A stretch of 64,000 bases of DNA from Hirundichthys speculiger (GCA_018398805.1 JAGFBZ010000261.1:992001-1056000), one strand, 5' to 3'. Counted from the first letter of the stretch, positions 24,501 to 43,205 are shown. Notes: generated by a model not told the origin, from the letters alone. Translations and numbers: made by a program.

Positions 24501-26782
24501 TTGGCTTACATATTAAACCAATTTTATAAGACTTAATATAAGCTTACACCGCTTTAAAGCGCATATTGACAATAAACCACATCTCCCACAATGCATTTCG
24601 TCACTACCCACAACGATAACTGATAGACTTAAGAAAAACCTCTGCAAACTAACCCCAACTTGTCTAAGAAAAGAAAAATTGATGCACAAGGAAGGCAGTT
24701 TCATGAATGACGGGAAAAAGAATACAAGTTTGTATCTCAAGGTGAAAAAACAGTATGTCTTTTGTGTTATGAGGCGGTGTCAGTCGCCATTTTGACAGCA
24801 AACACGAAGCTAAGTATGCTAAATTTAGCCCACAAGAAAAACAAAGAACTGCTTCCGCTTCTGAAACCAAGGTAATGGATACTCAGTCTGTTACCATGGC
24901 AACAGACCCTTTAAACATCACCTGTACGAGAGCAGGTTTACAACCACAAACTCCGAGTTTAATATAATAATTAGTTAAATATTTGAAACTTGAATACATA
25001 ATAAATACAGAAACCGTTATTTAACAATATATTAAAGTGTAGCTTTATTTATTTTAATTTACATTGCATTTTGTTACATTCATGCTGTCAATCTGGCCCT
25101 TCAAGGGCCAGATTGACAGATTGATAGCAATAGAACAAACCAAGTATATTTTATGAGAGTCTGTGTTGATGAATGTTGAGCATCAGTCATTTTTACAGAA
25201 ATTGCAGGAAACTCTCACTCGACCCGACTTGAGAGAGTGAAGAAGTAGTATCAGCGGTAAATTAGAAGATAAAGAAGAACAAATTAACCAACCACATTTC
25301 TTGCTTTCCACGTCGACGCAATGCGCGATTACATTTGGAGAGAGGTGTACATTAGGGTACGCTGTAGGGTTCACACCTACGGTGTGGCCTTGACACATAA
25401 GTACAAATCAACATAAAAAAAATACTGCAGATATTTCTTTGGCATTATTTGTTTTAGAATAAATTAGGTATTGCACTTTCATTATTCCAATAGTGGAAGT
25501 CATTTTATGCTTAATAATTTTGGCCTAAAAAAAAAAAATTCTCAAGAATCTCTAGTTTGTAACCTCTTTTTTTTTTTTTTTTTTTTTTGAGGACATAAAT
25601 TGATATATTGACATAAATAAGACACTGATTAAAAAAATGAAAATCTGGTGTGGTGTTAATTTTTTTTCAATATATTGTTCACCCCTATTCCCAAGTCTCA
25701 GGTTTGTTTTCAACATGAATAATGTAACTTTCTTATGAGCACGCTTTATTGCGCCCTTTACAGTGAACATAAATGTCACCCAATCAAAAGTGGACATCTG
25801 TACTGTCATTGTGACATATTTTCACTTAACACATTTTATCTACTTCTGACTGCTTTAATAATTCAAACTCAAATTTTATTGTTTCCACAACCAGTTCAAA
25901 CTAGAGCAACAGCTATTACTTATCTTCATTAATTTGCTGGTTATTTCATAATCAGTTGAGCATTTTTTTTTCTTTAAGTGGTGAAATTGTGCCTGTTTTT
26001 ACTATCTGCACATCCATCCAAAAATCCATGGTCCCCAATAACATTTGTTCATGATCAGAGATGAGACAAGAAAATTTTAACAACTGAGGGAAAAAAAAAA
26101 AACTTGAATAAAATAAAACTCTTATTCCCTCAAAAGAAGTTGTAAAAGTGATCACCATATTCATCATATGTCAAGTATGGAGCAACATAAGAAAAGCATC
26201 TAAGAAAAAACTTTAGATGCTTGGACTAGCAGGATTTGCTCATGATGTGGTAAACCACTTTGGTGCTTAACCAATAATCAGAACTGTCTTGATTCATTTT
26301 CTATTGAACAGTAGCACAAATAATGAGTTATTTCAGCTCTGCTTGATCTACCAATTATTATATGACTTCTTTGATTAATCCTTTACTTCAACCTACCCTT
26401 TTTTTCTTTTGGGTCTTCTGCCTCCTTTCCTTCTTCCTCCCTCTCCAGGAGTTGCTTACAGAGGCAACTTCAGGAAGCCAACAGGAAAGCTCAGGAGTAT
26501 AGACAGCAGCTGCTGCGTAAGGAGCAAGAAGCCGAGGAGTACCGTATCAAATTGGAGGCCATGGCCCAAAGTCAAGCCACCAACACCGTCAGCACCGCCG
26601 CTAATGCTGCTAGTCCTGAAGAGGTGGTGGGAGGGGAAGATGAGGAGGAGGGGGCTGCTGGTGTTGTGGAAGAGGAGGGAGAGATGGTGGTTCTGCAGGA
26701 GGGAGGCATCATTATGGAGGGGGAGGAGGGTCAGGTGACACTGGTGGAAACAGGTGGGGAGACAACACAGGTCAGCTCCTAA
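18559..26782 (+). CDS. gabpb2: GA-binding protein beta-2 (gabpb2), reading frame disrupted
   Basis: GABP beta pairs with the ETS protein GABP alpha through ankyrin repeats to activate transcription in the nucleus. Coding exons are 18559-18666, 18990-19158, 19947-20141, 22377-22545, 23253-23430, 23509-23627 and 26449 (or 26462)-26782, all with GT-AG borders. The start [18 protein letters not shown] lies exactly at an acceptor. Ankyrin repeats fill the first three exons ([35 protein letters not shown]). The middle part has [11 protein letters not shown]. The C-terminal coil contains [20 protein letters not shown], followed by an acidic tail ending VSS. If intact it would be about 420 residues (human about 448). 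Two lesions are seen: one extra A at 19098/19099, which changes frame after TKVDR and stops within a few codons, and a net frame change near 23357, between VTD and GNLQTTGG, consistent with about 5 missing bases. A third possible extra base depends on the last exon's acceptor. Homology is firm; whether the gene is dead or misassembled is open. Confidence 0.9.
20847..21193 (+). repeat. 'CCTCCGCC' family repeat, copy 2
   Basis: Starts 'acctccgccaagaaggttac' and ends 'ctccgagtgcttttctagtt'. It is the inverse of, and shorter than, the copy at 2709-3317. It is inserted within the Harbinger-like element, so it is the younger event. Confidence 0.75.
21326..21362. repeat. (GAG)n-type trinucleotide run
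   Basis: An imperfect AGG/GAA repeat inside the Harbinger-like element. Confidence 0.8.
21890..22066 (+). repeat. LINE/SINE 3' tail ending in (TTATC)n
   Basis: AT-rich sequence ends with 'tttccccattgtgggacaaa' and then 'taaaggaatatc' plus TTATC repeats. This tail is familiar from many teleost retroelements (recognised from memory). 5'-truncated; lies in gabpb2 intron 4. Confidence 0.6.
24421..25125 (+). mobile_element. hAT (Charlie/GTF2IRD2-like) transposon remnant
   Basis: The left end resembles 'gtgtcaaacacaaggcccgt', the known fish hAT terminus. Inside, a broken frame reads [16 protein letters not shown], a stop, then [20 protein letters not shown] (about 24660-24770). This resembles the N-terminal zinc-finger part of hAT transposases of the GTF2IRD2/ZBED type. 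Most of the transposase is missing. The right part ends in a 35-nt palindrome (25085-25119). A defective, internally deleted copy in gabpb2 intron 7. Confidence 0.65.
25085..25119. repeat. 35-nt near-perfect palindrome
   Basis: The arm CTGTCAATCTGGCCCTT, a single central C, and its exact reverse complement AAGGGCCAGATTGACAG. It probably consists of a doubled hAT terminus, since 'ggccc' and 'tgtcaa' are terminal motifs of that element. Confidence 0.85.
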
Positions 26783-29390
26783 CAGAAAATGAGTAGGAGG
26801 AAAAGGAGGGTGAGGAGTGGGAGACACACCAGTGAAAGGACCTCACAACAGGAGATGGGTGATTAGACTCACACATTTAACTGAGACAGAAGGGAAGAAG
26901 CTGACTCATGATGGGAACTGTGCACCAATTTGAATTCCTTTGATGATCTGATACCAGATCATCAAAGAATTTTCCGGAAGGAAAGATGGACTGAGAGAAT
27001 TGTGGTGTAATTCAGTTCTGCACCATTTCAACCACTGAATGATTTGGTGCTTACTGATCAGGAAGATGTGGAAGTACAAGATGTGTTACTGCAATCATTC
27101 ACAATTTAGAATTCCTGCTTTTTTTTTTTTGTCCTTCCCAAATACATCCGTAAGTGGGTTCCAGTGTGTTTGCAGCAGAATGGAAATGGTTCTGTAGGTG
27201 AAAGGAAAAGATGAATATACGCAGGATAAGCTGGAACTGTCACTCAAACATTTCCTTTTGTTCTTTCACGAGACTGCAAGCAGTGATTTGAAATCAAACA
27301 GCAATGTGGGGTGTTGGAAGACAGTCTTCTGTGTTGGCAGCCCTTTTTCTTTTGTTCCTTGAATACTGAATAAATACATAAATACATGTTGATTCCTCAA
27401 TTCCATCAGAGTGAGTGACCAAGACAAGATCATCAAGACTCAGGTCAGGGGGTTCACATAAATGCAGAACAAGTAATGCAGCAGGAATTTACAACTCAAG
27501 TTTGTTCTTTAACAATTTCCCCTATTAATTTTTTGAATACTATTGCTTTGCCCTATTTTAACCATCTATCCTGTTTTGTTTACAAGATACTTTTTGTTTT
27601 TCTCTAGGCTGTTTTATTTGGTGAACCACAAAGTGCACACAGTTTTTCTAAAGGCTACACATTGATATTTTGGGGCCATGTTGTCTTGACTGACAGTGAA
27701 GCTAGTAGTACAGAGACCAGTGGAACAGTCGACAATGCAATGATACTCCTTTTTTTTATTACAGAAACAGGAAATTTAAAAATACATTGTATTTCACCTC
27801 TTTAAATATTTAATCTTTCCATGGTATAGGATCATCAAGTTATTTCCTGCTATTTTTTTTCATACACGGTCTATCTGATGTTAATGTCATTTTTGAAACG
27901 GATTCTTTAATTTTACAGTAGCTTTACCTAAAAGCTTCTACAGGAGATGTATGCTACACTTTAACCCCATCAAATGCCCTGGCCTTTTTGTTTTTCTGTA
28001 AAGTGTGTCTGGAGAGTAAAGGATCATGAAATGTGAAAAACTCTGGAAATCCAAAGATTTAGAAATAATCTTTTTTTTTGTTTATTTTGTTTTTGGTTTT
28101 TAATAAAAGTACAAACTATCCCACTAACTTCACAGTGTGTCTGTCTACACAGTCCAGAGTTTTAAAAAATGTATGCTATAAAATGATTCACATGAGATGT
28201 TGATACTTCCATACTCATTTGATTTATCTAAACATCAGATGCAACACTTAATATGTTGTGCAGTAAAAATTTGTGTGCTTTGTAATACAGTCTGTATTGT
28301 AAAGAAAACACTAGTGTTTCTATTGGCGTAAGTTCAACCTGAAAAATCCCTACAACTGAATTAAGTGAATGAAACTAGAAACATTCATAAGACATCATGT
28401 TCACTTAAGACTTTGGTTTTCGGTGTTGGGACTATCATCAGGGAAAAGTATCATTGTTGCTTGTTTTATACAGTGTTGGATCGAAATGTTTGGTGACATA
28501 TGGTGCATCTTGGGCACTTCAGTTTTTTTACCCTCTCTTGTCTCATGAGTTCACAATATGACACTGATCAGTAAGATTAATGTGTTCTGTTATGTAGCAG
28601 CATACCCAAAACTATTGTCTATATTCAGCTGATCTGAGAGAGTACAGTGTCGCCTTTATTCATTTTAATTGCCCTGAATTTAAAGTGATGTCAGTAACTT
28701 TCCAACAGAAATAGTTTTTCTAGATCAATGTTATTGGATTTTCTCAATAGCCATAGATAAACTAATGCAACTAGGGACATCTCAAATCTCAAATGAATGT
28801 CAAACAAAGCCTGGACCCTCTAATCTGCAGTAAAATTTGTATTTCTGCATAACAATGGCAGTTTTATGGAAAAGCAACAGAAAATGAGAGATGTTCAACA
28901 ATGCAAGTTCTAAGTAGGAAGTGTTTTTCTAAGAAATGTTACTATCAACTGTATCCCTCCATTGGAAATGTATCTAGAAATGAATGTAAAGGATTTTGTA
29001 GAGCTGACCGTGAACCTTGTAAGCAGTTTGAAGTTGACAGTTTAGTTTGAGATATGAATTGGGGGGCGCTGCCCTTTCTAGGAGGCTTCCTGTTGGTTCA
29101 TTTCAGAAAGCCAGTTACTGATATGTGATCTCATGTCCAATATTTGGTAGCTTTTTAAATCCACCCCATCCTCTTAGCTGCCCTTCATACCCTCCCTTTC
29201 TTCCCTCCTTTAATCTCTATCCAGCATCTCTTGAGTTGTAGTTATTTTTATAAGCTCAGTAAAGCCAACTCTTTTCTATGTACATATAAAGTTGTATTTT
29301 TTTAACTACTATGATTCATTGATATTGATGGCTGCCTGCATTGGTTATGCAAAACATAAACTTTTGTTTTATTTTATTTTTTAAATAAGA
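26783..29390 (+). other. Probable gabpb2 3' UTR and downstream sequence
   Basis: Non-coding sequence follows the gabpb2 stop. Canonical AATAAA signals lie at 27369-27374 and 28102-28107, so alternative 3' ends are possible. A strong imperfect hairpin lies at 26938-26967. No other gene or repeat was recognised in the stretch. The true transcript end is unknown. Confidence 0.45.
26938..26967. repeat. Hairpin in presumed gabpb2 3' UTR
   Basis: The arm CTTTGATGATCTG, a 4-base loop (atac) and the exact complement CAGATCATCAAAG. With one bulged C the stem extends by AATT/AATT. In an mRNA this would form a stable stem-loop; function unknown. Confidence 0.75.
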
Positions 29391-30610
29391 ACCTGTGTTG
29401 TGTTTTTTTTTATTCATTGAGTGCAGCAACTGAGAAGTGCATAAGGCAATCTGTGACAACACGTTTATCTATAAGAATTATGTAGTTTTTTGGACTACCA
29501 CAAAACTTTAAAGCACAGACACAGTATATTCCAAATATGCCTGTTCATCTAAAAACTGCATATAAATTTGACTGGTCTGTGTCAGTGTTCTATTTGAAAA
29601 AAAAAACTGACATTAAATACAACTTTATCCATGTTAAAACACTGACTACAAAGTACAATAAATTACAGTTTTGAGTTAAAATATCCTGACTTTAGAAATA
29701 AACCAAATATAGTTAAATGGACTCTGTGTATACTTATTTATTCACTCATAACGTGGAACGGCTGTGGTCTGGTTTTCATCCTCTGCATGATGACGGAGCA
29801 TCAGGAAACCTACTCCACTGGATCCTTGAGATTACAGTTTACCTGAAGGTTTCGGGACAGTCGTGCAGAAGACTGCTCGTTCAAAGATGTATAAAGCCTC
29901 GTAACGCAGTAGTTTAAACAAGTGGCCCATGTGCAGAGGTCATAGTAGTCGCAGGTTCTACTCCCGGCCTGCACCCTTTAGCTTGTCTTGTTCTTTCTAG
30001 ACCTGCACATTTGAAAAGCAATGAGTGGTGTCAAATAGAAGTGCTTTTCGATTTATAGACTAGTACGGTCTTCTCATACGTGGTTTGAGTGTCTTCTGAA
30101 ACCCACTGAATTGTTTACCCACTGCTTCTGTGGGTTAATAATGGTATAATATCGATGTACAAGTCGGAGAATAATCGTGATGTTTATTTTGAAAATTCAC
30201 CGGATTCTTTCTGCCTTTGTCGTGCCTGACTTCCTAACAACTCGATGTGCCTGTGTGTAAATTTACGCGGTCTAGCCATACTCGAGAGTCAAATTGTAAA
30301 GGGAAATAATTCAATATATTAAAAAAAAAAAAGAAATGAAAAAACAATGAACTCTTTTCTCTGAAGTATCTCAGTAACAATGACATCATATAAATGCACC
30401 AAAAGTAAAACAAAGTAAAACGGTTAATTCCAAGATTTGCTGGTAGTGGCAACATGTGAATGCTCATTCTAACAATTTTTTATTATTATCATTAAATTGA
30501 CGTCTACTACTACTACAAGTCCCATGTAAATATGCGCCGATGTCAGTGGATTTTGAGATATAGCTGTTTTGTTAGTGGATTAAGAGCTGATCGGTCGTGA
30601 TTGACAAACA
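29391..30610. other. Intergenic between gabpb2 and anp32e
   Basis: No gene is seen; the open frame at 29717-29917 runs into a SINE remnant. AT-rich apart from that remnant. Confidence 0.45.
29896..29985 (+). repeat. tRNA-derived SINE head remnant
   Basis: 'gtggcccatgtgcagaggtc' is followed by a Pol III B-box-like GGTTCTACTCC (29954-29964) and 'cggcctgcaccctttagc'. This matches the tRNA-like head of a common teleost SINE (typical form ...cccatgtacagaggctatag...ggttcgaatcccggcctg...). The A-box side is degenerate. Not a functional tRNA. Confidence 0.6.
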
Positions 30611-30616
30611 CACCGT

Positions 30617-30672
30617 CCAATCAGCAGCAACGGAGACGCATACGGCCAACCCCGTGCGGCGGGGGGCGGGGC
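30617..30672 (+). promoter_or_regulatory. anp32e promoter elements (CCAAT and GC box)
   Basis: CCAAT at 30617-30621 and a GC box GGGGCGGGGC at 30663-30672 lie 150-200 bp before the anp32e start codon, in a CpG-richer stretch. There is no TATA box. This fits a broadly expressed, housekeeping-type promoter. Inferred from motifs. Confidence 0.55.
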
Positions 30673-30819
30673 TGTAGTGAAGAGGGCAGGGTCTGAGATA
30701 TCATGGAGGATCAGTAGGCAAACTGTGGCGAGTACAGGAGGGCAACCACCGCTCTGATCTCCGGGACTTTTTCAACAGTTCATCGCTCGCTCCTTCACAA
30801 CCATACCACACATTTCAAC

Positions 30820-37052
<6,233 letters not shown>

Positions 37053-40000
37053 TTCGTCAGCAGATCGTCGTCTGTGTGCTGCCCTATCCTTTCTCTGTCC
37101 GTCTCAGTCCTCCTCCGGACCCAACCTCCACCAGGCAGCAACCACGGTGCTGTGTGCTGAGATAGTTGCTTTCCGTTTGTAATAGATTCACTTGTTTATT
37201 TTTAGATAATATATGAGATTTACAGAGAAAGATTTTATCTGAACTTTTAACTGTTGGTTCCATCCGAAGACTCCACACCCTTTAATAGCTGGTTCAGGGT
37301 CAAATCTTCTGCCTGTCAACTAAGTCTGTCACCTCTCCACATCCTGAACACATTTATTCATCTCACTGGACAGCTGAAGTTTGGCTCTTGGCTCCTCCTC
37401 TGGCTGCTGCATCTCCTGCTCCTATAAATCCACTCATTATGTCTTCAAGCACAATAAGCTACCCAGAAAATGCTTGCTTCTCTTTGAAGCAACCTTTCTT
37501 CAGCTGGTAGTAAAGGGCATCCAGACACAGAACTCTGCTGATGTCCAGTGCAGAGTTGAGATCTGTTTTTTTTTGTCCCCCTTTGTACTACAGAAAAAGA
37601 AGAGGACAAATGTTCAATACAGTAACAACACATGCATGAAGGTACAAGGAGCAACACCAGTACCGTCAAAACAAGCTCTCTCTGTGTGGTTCCTTGAGAC
37701 CATAAACAAACCACTAGAGTCCACATCACAGCACAGAGACCTTCCTCTTCGTCCTGCCGGTCTCCCTGCGTCGTAAATGAGTTACCTGAGCAAACATTTT
37801 ACGTTTGTCCGCAGCCTGAGTCCCACCTCTGTGGTCTGGTGTAAGCACCACATCTGCTCCTGAACTACAGAGACCCTCAGCTGTATCGGGTGGATAATCT
37901 TGTATTCCCACCTCAGTGTGACAGGGGAAGCAGTTCTTGCCATCTGCAGTGCTTTTTGTTTGTTTGCGTCCCAACGAGTCGCAAGTGTCCCCGTTTATGT
38001 CTGAAGGACAACTCGTGGTTTCCACTTTCACGTAAATGAGCAGCTTGAGACTTTTTGGACGCACATGTGGTTCCATCCATTTTCAGGTATGTGGGTGATG
38101 TAACTTCTCTGCTAATGAAACAACACGGAAAAGCCAGAATGAAACTTCTGTCACCTTTGTGGCAGAACGACTCATTTAATGATGGATCTGTAATGTTTGG
38201 ATAACCACTAATCATGCAGTCTCTCAAAAACAAACATGAACGTGGAAATCTTGAATTGGTCCTGATAAACCATAAAATCCTGCGGTTGAATGAAAAGCAT
38301 GCAGTCTGCCTTGTAAATATCCTCGCCATTGCTCTATCCAGTTTATTTCTGTCCGACCTTTTTAAACGTCAGAGGTGATCTTGAAGAAACAGCAAGAGGA
38401 CGTATTCCCAGCAGCCTCCACCTGATCTTTTTTTTTTTTTTTTTTTTTTTTTTCCATTCTTTGAATGTGTGTGTGCTTCAAACAGGACTGAGCATTCGCA
38501 CCAGTTCTGATTAACATCTGTACATTAGAACCAAGAACAAGAAGCTGGTTCATACTGCAGCCATATCAGTCTCTGGACTCTGACGGACTCTTACAGAGGA
38601 GAACACCCCCCCAAGGAGATCACAGCCAGTCGGGGAAGTCACACTTTTCAGTTGAGGATCACTTGGACTCTGCTTCTCCACCCCTTCACTGTTAGAAACA
38701 TGCAGACCAGATGTTGCTCACGTCCACAAAGGAGATCCTAACCACGATATTCTTCTTGTGTGTGTTTGATTTATCATAGGTTTTTTTTTGTTGTTTGTTT
38801 TTCTTTTTGTGCTGGAGACAGTGGGCGGGTGGGGGTTGAGTTTTAGCTCTGTGATTTCTTTTTTTTTTGTTTGTGTGTTTGCTTTTTCGTTAATTTGTTC
38901 ATTTTGGGGTTTATGTGTTTTTTGCTTAGTGACTGTTGACGTTTTTAGTTTTAATGAATAACTGAGTGGCTTTTCCTCAAACTGACCGTCCCTTAGAAAT
39001 CTTCACTCCGCCGTCGTGTCACAACCCAGGCTATGCGTGAAACAACCCGACATTTACCTTTGCTTTCACACAGACACAAACCTGTGGTGTTTTCCCCTTT
39101 TTCAGTCACAGATTTAAATGTTTTTGAGCAATTAGAAATTGAAATCTTCAGTCAGAAAATTTTCTAGTGTTTACCAAGCGACTTTCATGTTGTTCAAATT
39201 TAATTAAAGTTTTCAAGTCAGTCATTCTTTATTGATACAGCTATTAAAAAGAAAAAAGAGAAAAAAAATCAATCAAGTCCCCAGTCTCACCAGGCGTGGA
39301 AATGCCACGGCTGCACCACACCAGTGGATCATGACCGTTCTAGTTGATGAGAGTGGTCCCACCAGAAGCGCTGCAGAGCAGTTTGGAAACATTCTGCTCT
39401 GTTTAAAGATACTGCACATGTTTTGGCGCTGCAAGCAGCAGATCCAGCTGGCAGAGGGAATCGGGTGAATTTTCCAAATAAGACGTCAGGAGTGGGCTCC
39501 AAACTGAGTCAAGCTTAGAAGTTGAAAAAACACGTTTTGACACCTCTAGTCCCTTTTGTATGTATATGTCCAGAAAGCACAAGACGTGGAAGACCACTGC
39601 ACAACTGCCTCATAATCTCAATACCTTCTGGTAAACTTGTAATCTCACGAATCTGGTCGAGGACCACGGCACTTCCACTCAGCTGAATCGCTGAAACCTT
39701 CTTGAAAAATAAATATTTGCAAATCACAGTCACAAACTTTTCAATTTTGTCCTCACAAATTACCATCTGCTTTTAAGACAAAACGCTTTACAAAGTAAGA
39801 TGTTTCTTGTGGTCTGGTGTCAAACACCAGAGCTCGGGCCTGTAATATCTGCTTCCACTGGCTTTTGAATTTGCACGTTCTCTGTAGTCGCCTGAACTCC
39901 CAACTTCTACATGTCGAGTTGCATTCTGGGACATCAAGAACTGCAGCCCATCTGCTCTTATTTCTTGAGGTCTACATCCTTGATTTCTCTTATCACAACT

Positions 40001-41870
40001 TCGTCCCTTTCCCTTGAGATGCAAGCAGAGGAAGAGACACAAAGAGAGGAGCTGTTGGAGACATCTTTGCTTCAGAGACGTCAGTAAATAAGTTCCATTT
40101 TTGTTGCATCAAATTAGCTTTAAGAGTATTTATATTTCCTTTCGTTCAGTTTACAGTATGTATGTATATCATGCCTCCTTTATACATCACAAATGTTGAA
40201 AAGGCAAAGGATACATCAATGCATCTTGGCTCAGAGTTCCTCTACCAGCCCTCCTCTATCCTTCCTGACCTCACGCCCTGTTGTGTTTCAGGTACCGAGA
40301 TGTTCTTGGATGATTTGCTGAGATTGACTTCATTCTGTGGAATAGAGGAAGTAGTAGACAATGAGGCACAGAATAGAGAACCCTGAAGATCTTCAAAATT
40401 TTCCTTTTATCTTTCTGGCTTGTTTGGAAGGGGCGGAGCCTCAAATGTAACATCCATTAACTTGTCTAATTCAGGTGTTGCTGCCCTGCATTGGTTTCTG
40501 CAAGTGGCAGTCTTTTGTTATCCTTCCTCCTGCTTTGTTAAAGTGGACAGAAACCCACCTGGCAAGAAATGGGGCGGGCTGCTTAAGCTAATTCAGAACA
40601 ATTCTTAAGAAACGCAAACATAAATCTGCAAAATCATGAGAAAGAAAAACCATCAGCAGGCTTCTGCACAGCCCAGGCGTTTTATTTACTGCTGTAAACT
40701 TTAAGCTTTTCTCACTTTTACAGTTTTGAAAGCAACACATCATTTTAAACACGCGTGTGTGATAGTTTTTGTTGGAAAATGCTTCACTGCGTAATATCTA
40801 ACAGACTCCAGCATTGACCAACCTTCTTCAGGTCTTAACTTTTCAGATCCTTGCTGAGTTCTACACAGGACTCGATTCAAGTGGTACACAACGACCAAAA
40901 TTCAGATCTGAAGTATTCAAGACGAGCTATTTCTTTGTGCGGCATCATAAATCAGTGATTAGATATTATTATGACAACACAGATAAAATAAATTCAGCTT
41001 GAATTCAAACCTTCACGTTTTTACTGTTGTAACAGCCAGGCTTGATTTATCCTGTTCAGATAAAGTATTGCTGTTTATTCACCTTATTTCAAGGCTTAAA
41101 TGTTTTAGATTTTTTTTTCTACAGGTTTTGAACTTTTCAGATTTTCAGTTTGAAAACAACAACAAAAAGTGGATCAGTGGATCTCTAATGATGACAGTGA
41201 GAACGTGATGCAGCCAGAAACTTAAGAACTGCTAAAATAAACATTAAGAAAGGACTATTTTCTCTGTTTTCCTATCTTCTAAATACATTCTCACTTAAAT
41301 TAAATTTAAAAAAAATGCAAAAATGTTGAAAAATGTTCAAATCAGCTGACTATGGGTCCTGAGATTAAAAAACATTCTGGGTCCACAGTTTTATTTGTAA
41401 AATACATTTCTAGATTTTGTAATTATTTTTATAATTATTGACAGGATTGTTCGTTGTCCTCCAGCTTGTTTCTGGATAGGAAGCCAGTGAAGGATCTGGA
41501 AATGAAAGAAGAAAAAAAAAATAACAAGCACAGAACTGTTCTAAACAGGTGTGTTGTTTTTAAAAGTGCAAAAGGAAAAATGACACATCTGTCAGACCTG
41601 CTAAGGTCATGGTTAGTGTAGTTTTTCAGGCAATATTGTAAATAGTCTCCCAGCTCAGTTTCAGGTTGGTTTTTATTTTTCACAACTTTGAAGATGTATT
41701 TTGTTTGTTTTCTCCAGTGAGGTGATAGTAAACCCTGCCTTTGAACCTAATCCTGGCTTCTTCATCAGCCCGACATCATTCCCTCTGTGGGGAAGAACTG
41801 TGTTTGACTTTTTGTGGTGTAACTAAAACATGTTCAGGGGTTTTTGAATAAAATATACAAAATGAGAATT
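37053..41870 (+). other. anp32e 3' UTR and downstream non-coding sequence
   Basis: No further coding exon is recognised. A 27-base T-run lies near 38427-38453. Possible late polyadenylation signals include AATAAA near 39706 and 41850; which one is used cannot be told. Open frames on both strands (for example 37381-37776, 37913-38329) lack conserved domains and are low-confidence chance frames. Confidence 0.4.
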
Positions 41871-41969
41871 TGAGTTTGATGATGTGTTCTGTCCAGTCAA
41901 GATGTCATAATGTAAAAACTCCACCCTGAGCACTGCAAATTGCACAGAAACAATAAAGGTTTGGACTTT

Positions 41970-42066
41970 TTCGGGGGTGTACCCCTGCTGAGAAGAGCTC
42001 GGATAAGCTCCGGCAGTCCCCTGTGACCCCGAATAGGAAGAACCTGGTGTATGATGGATGGATGGA
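41970..42066 (+). repeat. Truncated L2-type tail with ATGG repeats
   Basis: 'gggggtgtacccctgctgag', then 'agtcccctgtgaccccgaat', ends in 'gatggatggatgg'. It is a short 5'-truncated copy of the same family as 4800-4968. Confidence 0.6.
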
Positions 42067-42934
42067 CAACTGGTCTAAACTCTGAATGGAGCAGGATTCT
42101 TCTGCAGCTTGCAAGATGAGGAAAAGGGTTCTGACAGCAGCTGGACATCGGACCTTGGTGAGCTTGGGGGTAGAACATCCGCTTCCCATTATCTGACATC
42201 CACATTCATCACATGAAGGTTCAGCAGTGATGTGCAGCTGCCTGGATGTCACAGCAGGCAGGTTTTTGTGTCAGAAAAGTTTAGTTGAGCTCCATCAGTT
42301 AGTTTACTCGCCCTTTTGGAAAAATGAAGGTTCTGTTCCAATAATGAGAAAACAACAATGAGAAAACATCTGCACTTTATCTGTAAAAATATGCAGCTGC
42401 GTATTACATTAAGTTTAAATTTGAATTTGAAGTCAAACCATAATGTGACAAACAAGCAAAAAAAAAAAAAAATTCTCTGAACATTAATTTACAGTTCAGT
42501 CTTTTAAAAGAAATGTACACCTACGGACACACATCAGGATAAACAGAAATAAAACATGGGTAAGAAGGGAAGGGACCGAAAAGAGGAAGATGAGAAACAA
42601 AGGTGTTTCAACTTCTGGGTCTTAAATAAATAAGATGATGCACTTTTTTTCCCCTTTTCTGGGTGGATTGTTCCTCTGAAATGACATGTTTTGCAATCAG
42701 ATAGAAAACAATAATTTTGACATAAAATTTCTTTAATCAGTATTTTTAATCTCAGATGAAATGAAAGACGGGGGAATTGTATTTACTGAGTGATCAGAGG
42801 TTTTTGAGTAGCTAAATGTTGATCCGCTGTGCGGTGACTTGATTTCTTCTCGCTGTACATTTGTGCAGACTTTGCCCTACAGGGGGTGCTTTTGTCTTTC
42901 CCAAGTTAACCACCTATTCACTCATTCATCTTGT

Positions 42935-43205
42935 GAACCCTCTTCAGCCCTGTTCAGGGCCATGGTGTCCTGTCATTATGTGAGAGGCTGAATACACCCT
43001 GGACAGGTCGACCGCCCATCACAGAACCACACAGAGACAAAAAAAAAAAAAAGAGAAGACAATAACCATGCTCACACTCACTCCTATGAGTCATAACATT
43101 CATGTTTTTGGAGTGAAGGAATCCGAAGTACCTGGAAAAACATGTGCAAACATGGGGAGTTGAACCAGAAACCATCTTGCAGTGTGGAAGTAGTGACCAG
43201 TACTG
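42935..43205 (-). repeat. Degenerate L2-type retroelement tail
   Basis: 'gctgaatacaccctggacag', 'gtcgaccgcccatcacaga', 'cactcctatgagtcataac' and 'ggggagttgaaccagaaac' follow the order of the fish L2-type tail read on the opposite strand, with many changes. The open frame at 42954-43175 falls in it. Confidence 0.65.

Noticed and set aside
26409..26738. 109-residue plus-strand frame over the last gabpb2 exon
   Set aside because: It is a frame-shifted reading of the gabpb2 C-terminus; the correct frame matches the conserved coil and ends at 26782.
29896..29985. tRNA gene
   Set aside because: Only the B-box side is tRNA-like; no acceptor stem or anticodon arm can be drawn, and the flanks fit a SINE.
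37381..38329. Overlapping open frames of 90-140 residues on both strands
   Set aside because: Mutually overlapping, without conserved motifs; treated as anp32e 3' sequence.
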